Notes under the pieces: model-generated
What the model saw: only the letters and a program-made list of their open reading frames with translations
What the model was told of the DNA's origin: nothing
Databases searched by the model: none
Shown here: positions 45,201-53,698 of the stretch, one piece after another
Layout: each line of letters begins with the position of its first letter
Numbering within the stretch: position 1 is the stretch's first letter
Made by a program: the position numbers and the translations under genes
Assembly: GCF_000018325.1 (NCBI RefSeq)
Contig: NC_009922.1
Location: 1,240,001-1,304,000 of the forward strand
Length of the DNA stretch: 64,000 bases
Source: Alkaliphilus oremlandii OhILAs
GTDB lineage: Bacteria; Bacillota; Clostridia; Peptostreptococcales; Natronincolaceae
Direction: 5' to 3'

Positions 45201-47735
45201 TCGACCATACTGGTATATATTAGTTTGATTACAAGCTATACCAGCGTCGGAGAATATAGGGAGGCCTATGAATATTTACTAAAAGCAGAGAAATTGCTTA
45301 AAAATAACAAGTGTAAAACCCATCAATTATATTTTGAAAACTTCCTTGAAGTGGCCATTGAGCTGTATATAGCATTGGGTGATTATGAAGAAGCTTTCCG
45401 GATCATCGATCAGTTTCATCGAGAATTTCCATATGCAGAAGCTTCTATGAGGTTGCGAGTTCGAAAGCTACAGTATTTTGCAAAGCATCAATCTTCTAAG
45501 GATGTCACACCAGGAGAGCTTTTGGAGCTGGTGGCTGAATACCGATATACTTCATATATTCGTGATAGAAGGACGATTTTGTTAGAAGCAGCAGAACATT
45601 TTGCGAGGCAATCCATGTTTGAAGAATGCAAGGAACTATTGGATGAGGATCATGGCTTGTCCAGCCTCGTGGACAATCGGTACTATACCTTAATTCGAAA
45701 TTACGTTGAAAGTTTTCTTCTAAACAATGAAGAGCAAATTAGTGCCTTAGAGAATTTACTTTTACACTATGCTAATGAGGGAGATGAATTCAATGAGGTC
45801 AAATGGAAAATAAATATGAAGCTCGGTATTTTATATATACAGTCGAAGGCCTACTACAGATCCATTAGTAGATTTTTAACGGCTTTAGATTTGATTTATA
45901 AATTATATATGAAGGTACCTGTGGAGTACAGAAAGTCCTATTTAATGAAGGATGATAAATTCCTTGTGAAAGTTTTCCTATCGAAGATGGAAAAGCTGAT
46001 CCACACAGAAGTTGTAGCTTTAACTGAAAAAAGTGATCGTATTTGCTGTGAAAAGTATAAAGCGTGGTTTTGCAGTGAAGAACGACTGGATGAATTTTTC
46101 GATGTTGTTGGGCTTCAGAAGATTATCAATAGCAGAAATTTCTATGATATTGCAGTAGAGTACTATGACACCTTAACTGAAAATACCATCAAAAGTGTGG
46201 AACAACTGATTGCCTCTCTAACGGAGGATAATGTTTATAATCTCAATATTTTTCTTAAATTTGTTGGGCGCGTTACCTTGGCATCAAAGGGTGCCATCAT
46301 CGACGACCACGGTTATAAAATCATCACCTCTTTTGGTGAAAACATTCCAAAGGAAAAGTTGAATAGCATATTGGAGAGTATCCCTAACATCAACAAGGAA
46401 GTTTTTATCAAAAACGATTATAGCCAAAACACAGAATTTAATAGAGATTATTTTGAAAACGATATTCGTTCCATTATCTGTTTGCCTATATACAAGGATA
46501 TTGGAGTTAACGATGAAAGCGATATTTTTGAAAATGATCGAAGAACCAATCGAATAACTCAAAATAAAATTATAGGTTATTTGTACTTAGACAACGATAA
46601 GGCTTTGGGCAACTTCACCAATGAAAGCTTGATGTTCTGTAAAAATATTTTACCTTTAGCAGGTATATTGCTCACCAATCGAAATCTAGCAATGATATCG
46701 AATATTGATAGAATGACAGGAGCTTACACGAGAAAATACTTTGAACAAATTTTTGACGAGGAAATAGAACAAGCGAAAGAAAGCAATCAGCCCCTTTCGA
46801 TTATCATGCTAGATATTGACCACTTCAAAAATGTAAATGATATTTATGGACATCAGAAAGGTGATAATATTCTCACAGAAGTAGGAAGAATCATTAAAAG
46901 TAATATTCGCTCTACAGACCATGTGGGGAGATATGGTGGCGAGGAATTTGTAATCATTCTGCCAAATACAAGCAATATGGATGCATTCCATGTTGCTGAA
47001 AAAATTAGACTCAAGGTTCAAAGCACAAATTTACTTGGAAAAGCTGAAGTATTGACCATAAGCTGTGGCATATCCACTTTTCCTATCGATTCCAACAAGC
47101 AATTGCAAATTATAGAAAAAGCAGACCAAGCACTGTATCATGCGAAGGAAAATGGAAGAAATCGAAGTGTTCGATGGGATAAAGAAATTATTTTAAGTAG
47201 CAAAAGGGTGGATAAGCTTGCGGGAATCGTCACAGGGAATAATGTACAAGACCAGAGAAATGTTTTGGCCATTACTGAGATCATCAACTTAATCGGCAGT
47301 AGCAAAACGGTGGACGAAAAAATATTCACTGCCATAGGACGACTGATCGAAATTTTAGAGGCGGAAGAAGGAATGATCGTCACCGTCAAAAATAATAAAA
47401 TTGATAAAAAGTATTATCGAAGGCAGTTTATTGAAGATTGGGCCTCTCCCTTCGTATTTAATGAATTTTTGATCCGGCGATGTATACTGTCTATGGAAGG
47501 GAGATACATCATTGATTGGGACAATATCAGTGATGTGGATCCATTGACGAATACGCCGAATTGGAAGTCCGTCATCGTAATTCCTGTTGTTGTGAATCAA
47601 GAAGTGTGCGGTGTCATTTATTTAGCTGTCCCAATTAAAGAAAAAGAATTTGATTATGCAGAATATAATTTAGTTGAAGTTACGAGTCATGTGGTTGGAG
47701 CGATTTTAAAGATCAGCGAACCGTCAGTGTTGTAG
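42267..47735 (+). CDS. 1822-residue multidomain signalling protein: pseudokinase, AAA ATPase, TPR, GAF, GGDEF, GAF
   Basis: This very large protein has a protein-kinase-like domain (about 1-265) with degenerate motifs: YKYIGVETVKI in place of HRD and LADI in place of DFG, so probably a pseudokinase. A AAA/STAND-type ATPase has its P-loop NGDKGIGKT at about 315-323. Tetratricopeptide-like helices run from about 650 to 1200, followed by a GAF domain (about 1310-1475). A complete GGDEF domain has GRYGGEEF at about 1557, preceded by RSTD five residues upstream, the RxxD inhibitory site for c-di-GMP. A second GAF lies at about 1655-1815. The start is TTG 42267 after AAGGATGTG. It should sense signals through kinase-like, TPR and GAF regions and make c-di-GMP under product feedback. 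It is cytosolic. Confidence 0.88.
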   Translation: MELINSRYKILNCIEQDHYYSQYVVLDLMKKGEKFILNLVQNTQDAKPFIEYCSNNFYEISSYSQESILNIYSYGIVETIDDKLIEEMIFFYTTEYVEGMSLLDLKEPLDQLALYEVYKQLSRALDYLHFHGIVYKYIGVETVKIIKKDDRVMVKLADIISTHRMEVFNNYLHPLTRIFLSPETWSYPINSSSDIYSLGSLMYYLLTLSYPNGKDLEQHLKNMEGHSIERKLLMMIQNMTRKEAHNRYRTLHECNEDIVKIYGTNEVIENLKDIDKINFQTSIIGRDHEIKQVLEICDVGRGKLNKFTKNLVLVNGDKGIGKTRFLKEISHLMKWKKYKTFHIDIHSNQYSSRDIISAIVKQYIKISPEEYIEKYGLELVKLVPELGVTRKIIPSSALPSEQEKLRLYDRTANFILDVSIAHPSAILLDNFDSSDGFIVEFVDYLLNLNKVKNAPILLVLAYREDNFDFIEYADYIYRWNLNNALNIKLSRLTIEETSKMVKHILGWHKEPLRFATRLMKDTEGNPSYIEEVMKELYTQQIITFNYSTQYRGFAPHIAIDDYNEIVISKNVDESIVKQLQSLDKKLREILEIVSLFNTSISRDIIISMIGSENEDFEHILLQLTQLKILNEKFDDWGYTYGFYNQDFKKQIYRSIEEHRRNDLHIKASIVLEELYMKEDRENKDELIFHLIQSGQNDRSIDYCIESGIGMLKIFAYEQAYTIFMQALELLEDDRDPRKLSVLLHLGEINQKLIKNKESISYLSNAMKLAKIQHKMEEYIDAKTSIGLIYSIRNEFQSAQTYFMESIEEATEIQYFDGVMKAAYSLGRVYMSTRDLEKMKCIIDQYYNYALDQKNIYYMGMFIGLKGIVEYFQENIETALSYFERAVEYLESVNKIEETARPINNIGVIYNDHFQDTHTAREYYQRALTISEQYRIADGIITFSNNLAESYRLEHNYQEAIDVLINTSLGMALEYEDEMSTILVYISLITSYTSVGEYREAYEYLLKAEKLLKNNKCKTHQLYFENFLEVAIELYIALGDYEEAFRIIDQFHREFPYAEASMRLRVRKLQYFAKHQSSKDVTPGELLELVAEYRYTSYIRDRRTILLEAAEHFARQSMFEECKELLDEDHGLSSLVDNRYYTLIRNYVESFLLNNEEQISALENLLLHYANEGDEFNEVKWKINMKLGILYIQSKAYYRSISRFLTALDLIYKLYMKVPVEYRKSYLMKDDKFLVKVFLSKMEKLIHTEVVALTEKSDRICCEKYKAWFCSEERLDEFFDVVGLQKIINSRNFYDIAVEYYDTLTENTIKSVEQLIASLTEDNVYNLNIFLKFVGRVTLASKGAIIDDHGYKIITSFGENIPKEKLNSILESIPNINKEVFIKNDYSQNTEFNRDYFENDIRSIICLPIYKDIGVNDESDIFENDRRTNRITQNKIIGYLYLDNDKALGNFTNESLMFCKNILPLAGILLTNRNLAMISNIDRMTGAYTRKYFEQIFDEEIEQAKESNQPLSIIMLDIDHFKNVNDIYGHQKGDNILTEVGRIIKSNIRSTDHVGRYGGEEFVIILPNTSNMDAFHVAEKIRLKVQSTNLLGKAEVLTISCGISTFPIDSNKQLQIIEKADQALYHAKENGRNRSVRWDKEIILSSKRVDKLAGIVTGNNVQDQRNVLAITEIINLIGSSKTVDEKIFTAIGRLIEILEAEEGMIVTVKNNKIDKKYYRRQFIEDWASPFVFNEFLIRRCILSMEGRYIIDWDNISDVDPLTNTPNWKSVIVIPVVVNQEVCGVIYLAVPIKEKEFDYAEYNLVEVTSHVVGAILKISEPSVL

Positions 47736-47765
47736 AAAAAAAGAGATGCTAGCATCTCTTTTTTT
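47736..47765 (+). terminator. Perfect palindromic terminator
   Basis: AAAAAAGAGATGCT and AGCATCTCTTTTTT form an uninterrupted hairpin ending in seven T, directly after the giant signalling gene. Confidence 0.92.
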
Positions 47766-47895
47766 GATTGAAACTGGTTTGTGAAACAATAGGAAGCAAT
47801 AAATCAAGGAGAGTTCAAATACAAACAATGTCAATTTTATGGACTGGAAAAAAGTTAAAATTGTGAAATGGTACTGGAGGTTCTTCTATTACAGT

Positions 47896-47924
47896 TTGTT
47901 AAAAATAAAAAAGAGGTATATAAT
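47896..47924 (+). promoter_or_regulatory. SigA-type promoter for hutH
   Basis: TTGTTA (47896-47901) and TATAAT (47919-47924) are 17 nt apart. The start would leave a leader of about 90 nt before hutH, in which I see no clear structure. Confidence 0.6.
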
Positions 47925-48018
47925 TATTTTTATAGAATATTAAAATAAATAAGAATATAGTTTCAATTCAATTTATAATGACCAGCGTATTACCAATTCA
48001 ATTTGTAGGAGGTATGTC

Positions 48019-49542
48019 ATGAAGAAGATTATGATTGACGGGGAACAATTAACTTTACAGGATATCATTCATGTAACGAGAAATTTCTATGAGATTGAGC
48101 TATCTGAAGATGCTAAGAATAGAGTTCGCAATAATCGCAAAGTAGTGGACCGCTATGTAGAAGAGGAAAAGGTGGTGTATGGAATTACTACCGGCTTTGG
48201 AAAATTTAGCGATGTGGTTATTTCTAAAAGTGAAACGGAAGCACTGCAACGAAATCTAATTATTAGCCATGCTTGTGGTGTTGGCAATCCTCTGGAAGAA
48301 GACGTGGTTCGAGGAATTATGCTACTCAGAGCCAATGCTTTGTCTAAGGGATATTCTGGTATAAGGCTGGAAACATTGAGTACTTTAATCGAAATGCTGA
48401 ACAAGGGTGTTCACCCTGTAATTCCAGAAAAAGGCTCCTTGGGTGCAAGTGGAGATTTAGCACCCCTATCCCATATGGTATTGGTACTAATCGGAGAAGG
48501 AGAAGCAATCTACCAAGGGAAGAGAATGAGTGGAAGAGAGGCTATGGAGGCCGCTGGAATAAGGCCTGTGGTGCTAACTTCTAAAGAAGGACTAGCGCTG
48601 ATCAATGGAACACAAGTAATGACTGCCATAGGGGCTTTAACCGTATACGACGCAATCAACTTATCAAAAATTTCTGATATTGCTGCGGCATTAACGATAG
48701 AAGCTCAAAGGGGTATTGTCACTGCATTTGACAAGAGGGTTCACGAAGTAAGACCTCATGCAGGGCAAATATCCTGTGCTGAAAATTTAAATCGACTTTT
48801 AGAAGGCAGTACTTATACTACAAAACAAGGGGAAATAAAGGTTCAAGATGCGTATACATTGAGATGCATACCGCAAATCCATGGGGCATCTAAGGATGCG
48901 ATCCAATACGTTGAAAACAAAATTAACATAGAAATTAACTCTGCTACAGACAATCCATTAATTTTTTCAGAAGATAATGATGTGATCTCCGGAGGAAACT
49001 TCCATGGACAACCAATGGCCCTTTCCTTTGACTTTTTAGGCATCGCTCTAGCGGAAATCGCCAATGTATCTGAAAGAAGAATCGAGCGATTGGTAAACCC
49101 GCAATTAAGTGGATTACCAGCGTTTCTAACGGAAAAAGGCGGCTTGAACTCTGGATTTATGATCACCCAATATTCTGCAGCAGCTTTAGTATCGGAGAAC
49201 AAAGTCCTAGCCCATCCAGCCAGTGTGGATTCTATTCCTTCCTCTGCAAACCAAGAAGATCATGTATCCATGGGAACCATCGCTGCAAGGAAAGCAAGAG
49301 AAATCTATAAGAATGCAGTCAATGTTGTTGCCATAGAGCTGATGGCGGCGGCGCAAGGTATCGACTTCTATGAAGGTTATACTTTGGGGGAGGGTACTCA
49401 AATAGCTTATGATACCATCCGAAATAAAGTTTCAAAGCTACAGGAAGATCGAGTGATGTACTTCGATATCAATCAATGTGCAAATTTAATTTTTAGTGGT
49501 GAATTAATTGAAGCAGTAGAAAAAGCAGTGGAATTACAATAG
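48019..49542 (+). CDS. hutH: Histidine ammonia-lyase
   Basis: The enzyme deaminates histidine to urocanate, the first step of histidine degradation. The 507-residue protein has the self-forming MIO triad Ala-Ser-Gly at 143-145 in GSLGASGDLAPLSHM, plus YGITTGFGKF, NGTQVMTA, then QDAYTLRCIPQIHGA and SATDNPLIF. Length is normal. hutI follows after 15 nt, giving a two-gene unit. Confidence 0.97.
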   Translation: MKKIMIDGEQLTLQDIIHVTRNFYEIELSEDAKNRVRNNRKVVDRYVEEEKVVYGITTGFGKFSDVVISKSETEALQRNLIISHACGVGNPLEEDVVRGIMLLRANALSKGYSGIRLETLSTLIEMLNKGVHPVIPEKGSLGASGDLAPLSHMVLVLIGEGEAIYQGKRMSGREAMEAAGIRPVVLTSKEGLALINGTQVMTAIGALTVYDAINLSKISDIAAALTIEAQRGIVTAFDKRVHEVRPHAGQISCAENLNRLLEGSTYTTKQGEIKVQDAYTLRCIPQIHGASKDAIQYVENKINIEINSATDNPLIFSEDNDVISGGNFHGQPMALSFDFLGIALAEIANVSERRIERLVNPQLSGLPAFLTEKGGLNSGFMITQYSAAALVSENKVLAHPASVDSIPSSANQEDHVSMGTIAARKAREIYKNAVNVVAIELMAAAQGIDFYEGYTLGEGTQIAYDTIRNKVSKLQEDRVMYFDINQCANLIFSGELIEAVEKAVELQ

Positions 49543-49557
49543 TAGAGGGTGTGAAAT

Positions 49558-50826
49558 ATGAACATTGATGTATGGATTAAAAATATAACGCAGCTGGTAA
49601 CGGTTCAGGCCCATGGGAAACCCAAGAAAGGGAAGGAGATGCAGGATGTTGGCATCATCCAAGATGGATGGATTGCGGTTGCAGGAGATCGAATCGTTGG
49701 TATTGGCAGTGGAGAGATATCTGCCGACTTTCAAGTCGGAGAGAACACTGTAATCATCAGTGGGGAAGGGAAAACGGTTACACCGGGGCTCATAGATCCC
49801 CATACTCATTTGGTTCATGCAGGGTCTAGAGAAAATGAGCTGGCCTTGAAATTAAAAGGTGTCCCTTATCTGGAGATCCTGAAACAGGGTGGCGGCATCT
49901 TGAGTACAGTCAATGCAACGAAAAAAGCTACCATGGAAGAATTGGTAGCGCAATCGAAAAAGAGTCTTGATAGAATGCTGTCCTACGGTGTAACCACAGT
50001 GGAGATCAAGAGTGGCTACGGATTGGAATTGGAAGCAGAAATCAAACAACTGGAAGCCATCCATAGATTACAACAGCAGACACCGATGGACTTAGTTTCT
50101 ACATTCATGGGAGCCCACGCGATTCCAAAGGAATATAAAGAAAACCCAGAGGAATTTATAGATTTAATTATAGAAGAGATGCTTCCAGCAATTAAAGAAA
50201 AGAATTTAGCTGAGTTTTGTGATGTATTCTGTGAGGAAGGTGTATTCTCCGTAGATCAGACCAGAAGAATATTAGAGGCCGCTCGAAGTCTTGGCTTTAA
50301 GAATAAAATTCATGCGGATGAAATCGTACCATTGGGTGGTGCTGAATTGGCCGCAGAGCTTCAAACAATTTCTGCGGAGCATCTGATGGCTGCTAGTGAA
50401 ACGGGTTTGAAGATGATGGCAGAAAGCAACGTAGTTCCGGTAGCATTGCCAGGAACATCCTTTAATCTGGCTACAGGAAAATATGCGGATGCACGCAAAA
50501 TGATCGAATACGGCTTACCCGTTGCTTTGGCAACGGATTATAACCCGGGAAGCTGCCCTACTGAAAATATTCAGCTCATTATGAGTATTGGGTGCCTGTA
50601 TCTGAAAATGACGCCAGAGGAAGTAATCAGTGCCGTTACTATCAATGCGGCGGCTGCCATTGATAGAACACAGGAAATCGGTAGTATTGAAGTTGGGAAA
50701 AAAGCAGATATCACCATATTTGATGCGCCGAATCTATACTATATTCCATACCACTTTGGTGTGAATCACGTAGATACTGTATTGAAAAGTGGGAAAATTG
50801 TCGTTGAAAAAGGCAATGTAATCTAA
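49558..50826 (+). CDS. hutI: Imidazolonepropionase
   Basis: The 422-residue amidohydrolase opens imidazolone propionate to formiminoglutamate, step three of histidine degradation. Motifs: PGLIDPHTHLVHAGSRENE (metal His pair), HADEIVPLGGAELAAEL, LPGTSFNLATGKYADARKMI and ATDYNPGSCPTENIQL. The genes for urocanase (hutU) and the final step are not in this window, so they must lie elsewhere or be absent. It ends at a bidirectional terminator. Confidence 0.96.
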   Translation: MNIDVWIKNITQLVTVQAHGKPKKGKEMQDVGIIQDGWIAVAGDRIVGIGSGEISADFQVGENTVIISGEGKTVTPGLIDPHTHLVHAGSRENELALKLKGVPYLEILKQGGGILSTVNATKKATMEELVAQSKKSLDRMLSYGVTTVEIKSGYGLELEAEIKQLEAIHRLQQQTPMDLVSTFMGAHAIPKEYKENPEEFIDLIIEEMLPAIKEKNLAEFCDVFCEEGVFSVDQTRRILEAARSLGFKNKIHADEIVPLGGAELAAELQTISAEHLMAASETGLKMMAESNVVPVALPGTSFNLATGKYADARKMIEYGLPVALATDYNPGSCPTENIQLIMSIGCLYLKMTPEEVISAVTINAAAAIDRTQEIGSIEVGKKADITIFDAPNLYYIPYHFGVNHVDTVLKSGKIVVEKGNVI

Positions 50827-50832
50827 TGATAT

Positions 50833-50861
50833 AAAGGGACCTAAAATACTTAGGTCCCTTT
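50833..50861. terminator. Bidirectional terminator between convergent genes
   Basis: AAAGGGACCTAA and TTAGGTCCCTTT form a perfect 12-bp stem with a 5-nt loop, between hutI and the opposing small gene. Confidence 0.9.
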
Positions 50862-50867
50862 AACGTT

Positions 50868-51155
50868 CTAATCTTGGCTATTCAAATAATCCATGACCCT
50901 ATCCAGCTTTGCAAGCTGCTCTTTATTTAATAAAGGTCGGATCCTATCCACCATTTCTTCGTGGTTTGGAACGGCATGCTTCAGTCTGGAAAGTTCTGCC
51001 AGAGCTTCTTCTTCTGATACATTGCTATATTGATTAAATAATTCCATCGCCTTCTGATAATCCTCTTCAGATACCATATTTTTTACCTCTTGAAGTTTTT
51101 TGTAATCACCAGATTTAAAAGCTCGTAAAAGTTCATTTAATTTTTTAGAATCCAT
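50868..51155 (-). CDS. Small helical hypothetical protein
   Basis: This 95-residue charged helical protein has SKKLNELLRAFKSGDYKKLQ near its start, a central DYQKAMELFNQYSNVSEEEA, and ends RPLLNKEQLAKLDRVMDYLN. The start is ATG at 51153-51155 with AGGAGGGAGA directly upstream on the minus strand; the frame extends to 51326 but that part is an intergenic hydrophobic translation without support. It is head-to-head with another helical unknown that shares the 'EQ...L/V' style segments. The function is unknown. Confidence 0.75.
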   Translation of the reverse strand: MDSKKLNELLRAFKSGDYKKLQEVKNMVSEEDYQKAMELFNQYSNVSEEEALAELSRLKHAVPNHEEMVDRIRPLLNKEQLAKLDRVMDYLNSQD

Positions 51156-51345
51156 TATTCTCCCTCCTGAATAATAATTTTTAGAATCCTTCATTGATAT
51201 CGGTAAAAGCTTTTCCGTATATAGATATGCACTATAATTGTATTTTGCCACTAAATATATCAATAAAAATATAAAAACTAATAAAACAATTTTACTGGAA
51301 TATACATATACTATATAACAGGTCAAATTTTGAAGGAGGTCAACG

Positions 51346-52113
51346 ATGGATAAAGAAGAAAAAAAGTTGCAGATTCAGCCCAACTGGTTACTGTTCTTCT
51401 TATTTCTAATTTTTTTATCACGCAATGACACTAAAAAATTAGATATGGAAAGAATGAGCTTAGCCGATTTAGATAAAAAGGCAAAATTTTTGAACCGAAT
51501 CAAAGGCTACATGGAGCCAGAGGAGCAATACGTTCTTCATGGAGCAGAAACCATACTCCAGATCATCAAAAATTTGAAGGTATTAACAGATCCGCCGCGG
51601 ATTGCAGCAGCAGGTGTAAGGTACCCTTCATTAACATTGGAAGATCGAAAACGAAATCTGCTGATAGATATCAGTGAATTTCTTGAGGATGAAAAAAAGC
51701 TTTTGGTTCATCAGGCCGTAGATTTTGATATTAAGGTGAAAACCTTAGAGAAAAAATTGAAAGAAATACATAGTATCAGCCAAAAGGGAAATTTTTTGTC
51801 AAATATCCATGAATATATTGAGGTTGTAGAACCATTACTAACACTTGATGCTCAAGAAAAGGCGGCAGATCTCAAAAAATTACTATCTGTTGTAAACGTA
51901 GTAGGAACATTAAGAAACAAGGAAAATTTTGAAGTATTGGATATTGTTGAATTGGTTCAACCGTTTATTCCGAAGGAACAACGGGAGTCTTTAGGAAAGA
52001 TGGTTCAGCTATTCCAAATCGTCAATGCAGTTCAAAGTGATGTACCAGAAGATATACCCGAGGAAATGGATGTTCTGGGTAATGAATCTGTAGAGAACAA
52101 TGAACAAATATAG
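51346..52113 (+). CDS. Hypothetical protein with internal helical repeats
   Basis: This 255-residue protein has a short hydrophobic segment (about 13-25, WLLFFLFLIFLS) and three loosely repeated helical units: FLNRIKGYMEPEEQYVLHGA, NIHEYIEVVEPLLTLDAQEK and VLDIVELVQPFIPKEQRESL. Each pairs a proline-marked helix with a following leucine-rich helix. The C-terminal end is acidic. The AAGGAGG ribosome binding site is strong. It diverges from the 95-residue gene, whose C-terminal RPLLNKEQLAKLDRVMDYL looks like the same unit. I do not recognise a family. Confidence 0.72.
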   Translation: MDKEEKKLQIQPNWLLFFLFLIFLSRNDTKKLDMERMSLADLDKKAKFLNRIKGYMEPEEQYVLHGAETILQIIKNLKVLTDPPRIAAAGVRYPSLTLEDRKRNLLIDISEFLEDEKKLLVHQAVDFDIKVKTLEKKLKEIHSISQKGNFLSNIHEYIEVVEPLLTLDAQEKAADLKKLLSVVNVVGTLRNKENFEVLDIVELVQPFIPKEQRESLGKMVQLFQIVNAVQSDVPEDIPEEMDVLGNESVENNEQI

Positions 52114-52154
52114 CTTTTAAATTATAAAATATTAAGTTAAATTGATAGAATTCA

Positions 52155-52163
52155 TGGTATAAT
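52155..52163 (+). promoter_or_regulatory. Extended -10 promoter
   Basis: TGG followed by TATAAT lies about 150 nt upstream of the YnzC-like gene. No clear -35 is seen. The long leader after it shows nothing recognisable. Confidence 0.5.
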
Positions 52164-52312
52164 ATATAGTAATTTATATGGAAAATCAGCATATCGCATT
52201 TAAACAAAGAAAATTGGATGAGATATCTTATCAAATAATTTGAAACTAGGGCTGGAATGCCTATTGTTAAAATTTAATTTTATTATAAAATAATAAGGTA
52301 GGAGTGTTATAA

Positions 52313-52483
52313 GTGGTATCAAAAGAAAAAATAAACAGAATTAATGAACTGGCTAGAATTGCAAAAGAAAGAGTACTGACGAAATTAGAGGAAGAAGAAC
52401 AACAAATTTTGCGTAAAGAATATATCGAGGCATTTAGAAAATCCTTTAGAAAGCAATTGGATAATATAGAATTGGTAGACTAA
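52313..52483 (+). CDS. YnzC-like DUF896 protein
   Basis: This 56-residue protein starts at GTG 52313, behind GGTAGGAGTG. It matches DUF896 (YnzC): KINRINELARIAKERVLTKL, then EEEEQQILRKEYIEAFRKSF and RKQLDNIE. The family folds as a helical hairpin and is widespread in Firmicutes; the LexA-regulated YneA-region member is linked to the SOS response in Bacillus, but no LexA site is seen here. CheW begins 21 nt later. Confidence 0.88.
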   Translation: MVSKEKINRINELARIAKERVLTKLEEEEQQILRKEYIEAFRKSFRKQLDNIELVD

Positions 52484-52504
52484 TATGGAACAGGGGGATG
52501 AAAT

Positions 52505-52960
52505 ATGTCGGATAAACAATACGTTATTTTTAAATTAGACAAGGAAGAATATGCAATCGACATCAACAATGTTAATGAAATTAGTGAATACGTAGAATGT
52601 ACAAAAGTTCCCAATGCACCAAGCTTTATTAATGGGATTATCAATTACAGGGGAAATGTGGTTCCTGTCGTCAATTTAAGAGAAAAATTTGAGCTTCCTT
52701 TTTCAGAAGTAAGTGAAAATACTAGAATTATCATTTTTGTTATGAAAGGAAAGCAAATCGGCATATTGGTTGACGATGCTTCTCAAGTAATTACAATCAA
52801 CGACAAGAACATTGAAGAGGCTCCCAGTATTATCGTAAATACAGAGGAAAAATTTATCAGCGGTATTGGGAAAGTTGACAATCGTATGATCATCATCTTG
52901 GATATGGAAAATCTTCTGAATGAAGAAGAGAAAAACGCTGTTGACCGTATGAAAATTTAA
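52505..52960 (+). CDS. cheW: CheW-like chemotaxis coupling protein
   Basis: This 151-residue single-domain protein has the CheW pattern YVIFKLDKEEYAIDINNVNE, VPNAPSFINGIINYRGNVVP, VVNLREKF and IGILVDDASQVITI. It links chemoreceptors to CheA. It is outside a visible chemotaxis operon and probably shares a transcript with the YnzC-like gene. Confidence 0.93.
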   Translation: MSDKQYVIFKLDKEEYAIDINNVNEISEYVECTKVPNAPSFINGIINYRGNVVPVVNLREKFELPFSEVSENTRIIIFVMKGKQIGILVDDASQVITINDKNIEEAPSIIVNTEEKFISGIGKVDNRMIIILDMENLLNEEEKNAVDRMKI

Positions 52961-53109
52961 TATGGAATTTTCAATATCTTGTAGATAAGCGGATTAAAAT
53001 GACACTATATGTTGTGAAGTTTTTTAAAAATCCACGAAGATAAACTAAATTTTGCACGCTCTTTTGTTTATAATTACTTATGTAAGAATATAAACGAGGG
53101 GGATGAACA

Positions 53110-53580
53110 ATGAAGCGGGTTTTTATGATTTTTTTATTCATTATTATGATTGTTTCTTATGAGAATGTTATTTTTGCATCTTACAATGAAGAAGTCTTTG
53201 AAGAGGATCTGTATCATCAAGTGGACGGCATTTTTAAAGAACGTATTCGGATATGGAATAATTTTTTAACGGGGCAGTATATATCGACAGATAAAATAGA
53301 AGAAGACTTAAAAAATTTTATTTCATATCCTTTAATTGAGGAAGAAATAGAAATGTATGAAAAAATGGTTGCAGAGCCCACTTCCTTTGAAATGATTTCA
53401 AAGGTCTATATTAAAGATATTGATGTCATTCAGAATAAATTAAACACAGTTCAATTAGAAGCTACGGTACTATGGGATGTTTTAGGATATTTAGATAACT
53501 ACACTGAGGAATTGAATTATTGGATTGAGTTGAAGAGAGTCAATGATCGATGGATGTTGTCGGATTACAAAATAAATTAA
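53110..53580 (+). CDS. Secreted hypothetical protein
   Basis: This 156-residue protein has an N-terminal signal peptide (MKRVFMIFLFIIMIVSYENV, cleaved after about FA at 23). The mature part is acidic and mixed alpha/beta, ending with YWIELKRVNDRWMLSDYKIN, which resembles the C-terminal strand of nuclear-transport-factor-2/SnoaL-like folds. It has an own ribosome binding site and a terminator. The function is unknown. Confidence 0.72.
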   Translation: MKRVFMIFLFIIMIVSYENVIFASYNEEVFEEDLYHQVDGIFKERIRIWNNFLTGQYISTDKIEEDLKNFISYPLIEEEIEMYEKMVAEPTSFEMISKVYIKDIDVIQNKLNTVQLEATVLWDVLGYLDNYTEELNYWIELKRVNDRWMLSDYKIN

Positions 53581-53583
53581 TAC

Positions 53584-53608
53584 AAAAAGCAGCTCTGCTG
53601 TTTTTTTT
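53584..53608 (+). terminator. Intrinsic terminator
   Basis: AAAAGCAG pairs with CTGCTGTTTT and is followed by a run of T. It separates the secreted protein from degS. Confidence 0.75.
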
Positions 53609-53698
53609 GTCTATTTACTAATGAAATAACAAATAAAAAGAGGAAACATGTCACTGTATGTAGAATACTTTACAGATTAAGGCGAGGTGTTTGTAAAA

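Noticed and set aside
47138..47389. Antisense reading frames inside the giant signalling gene and other long genes
   Set aside because: They lie opposite strongly coding sequence, have no ribosome binding sites and have no protein-like features.
51156..51326. Hydrophobic N-terminal extension of the minus-strand gene at 50868-51155
   Set aside because: A perfect AGGAGGGAGA lies directly before ATG 51155, and the extension covers the divergent promoter region.
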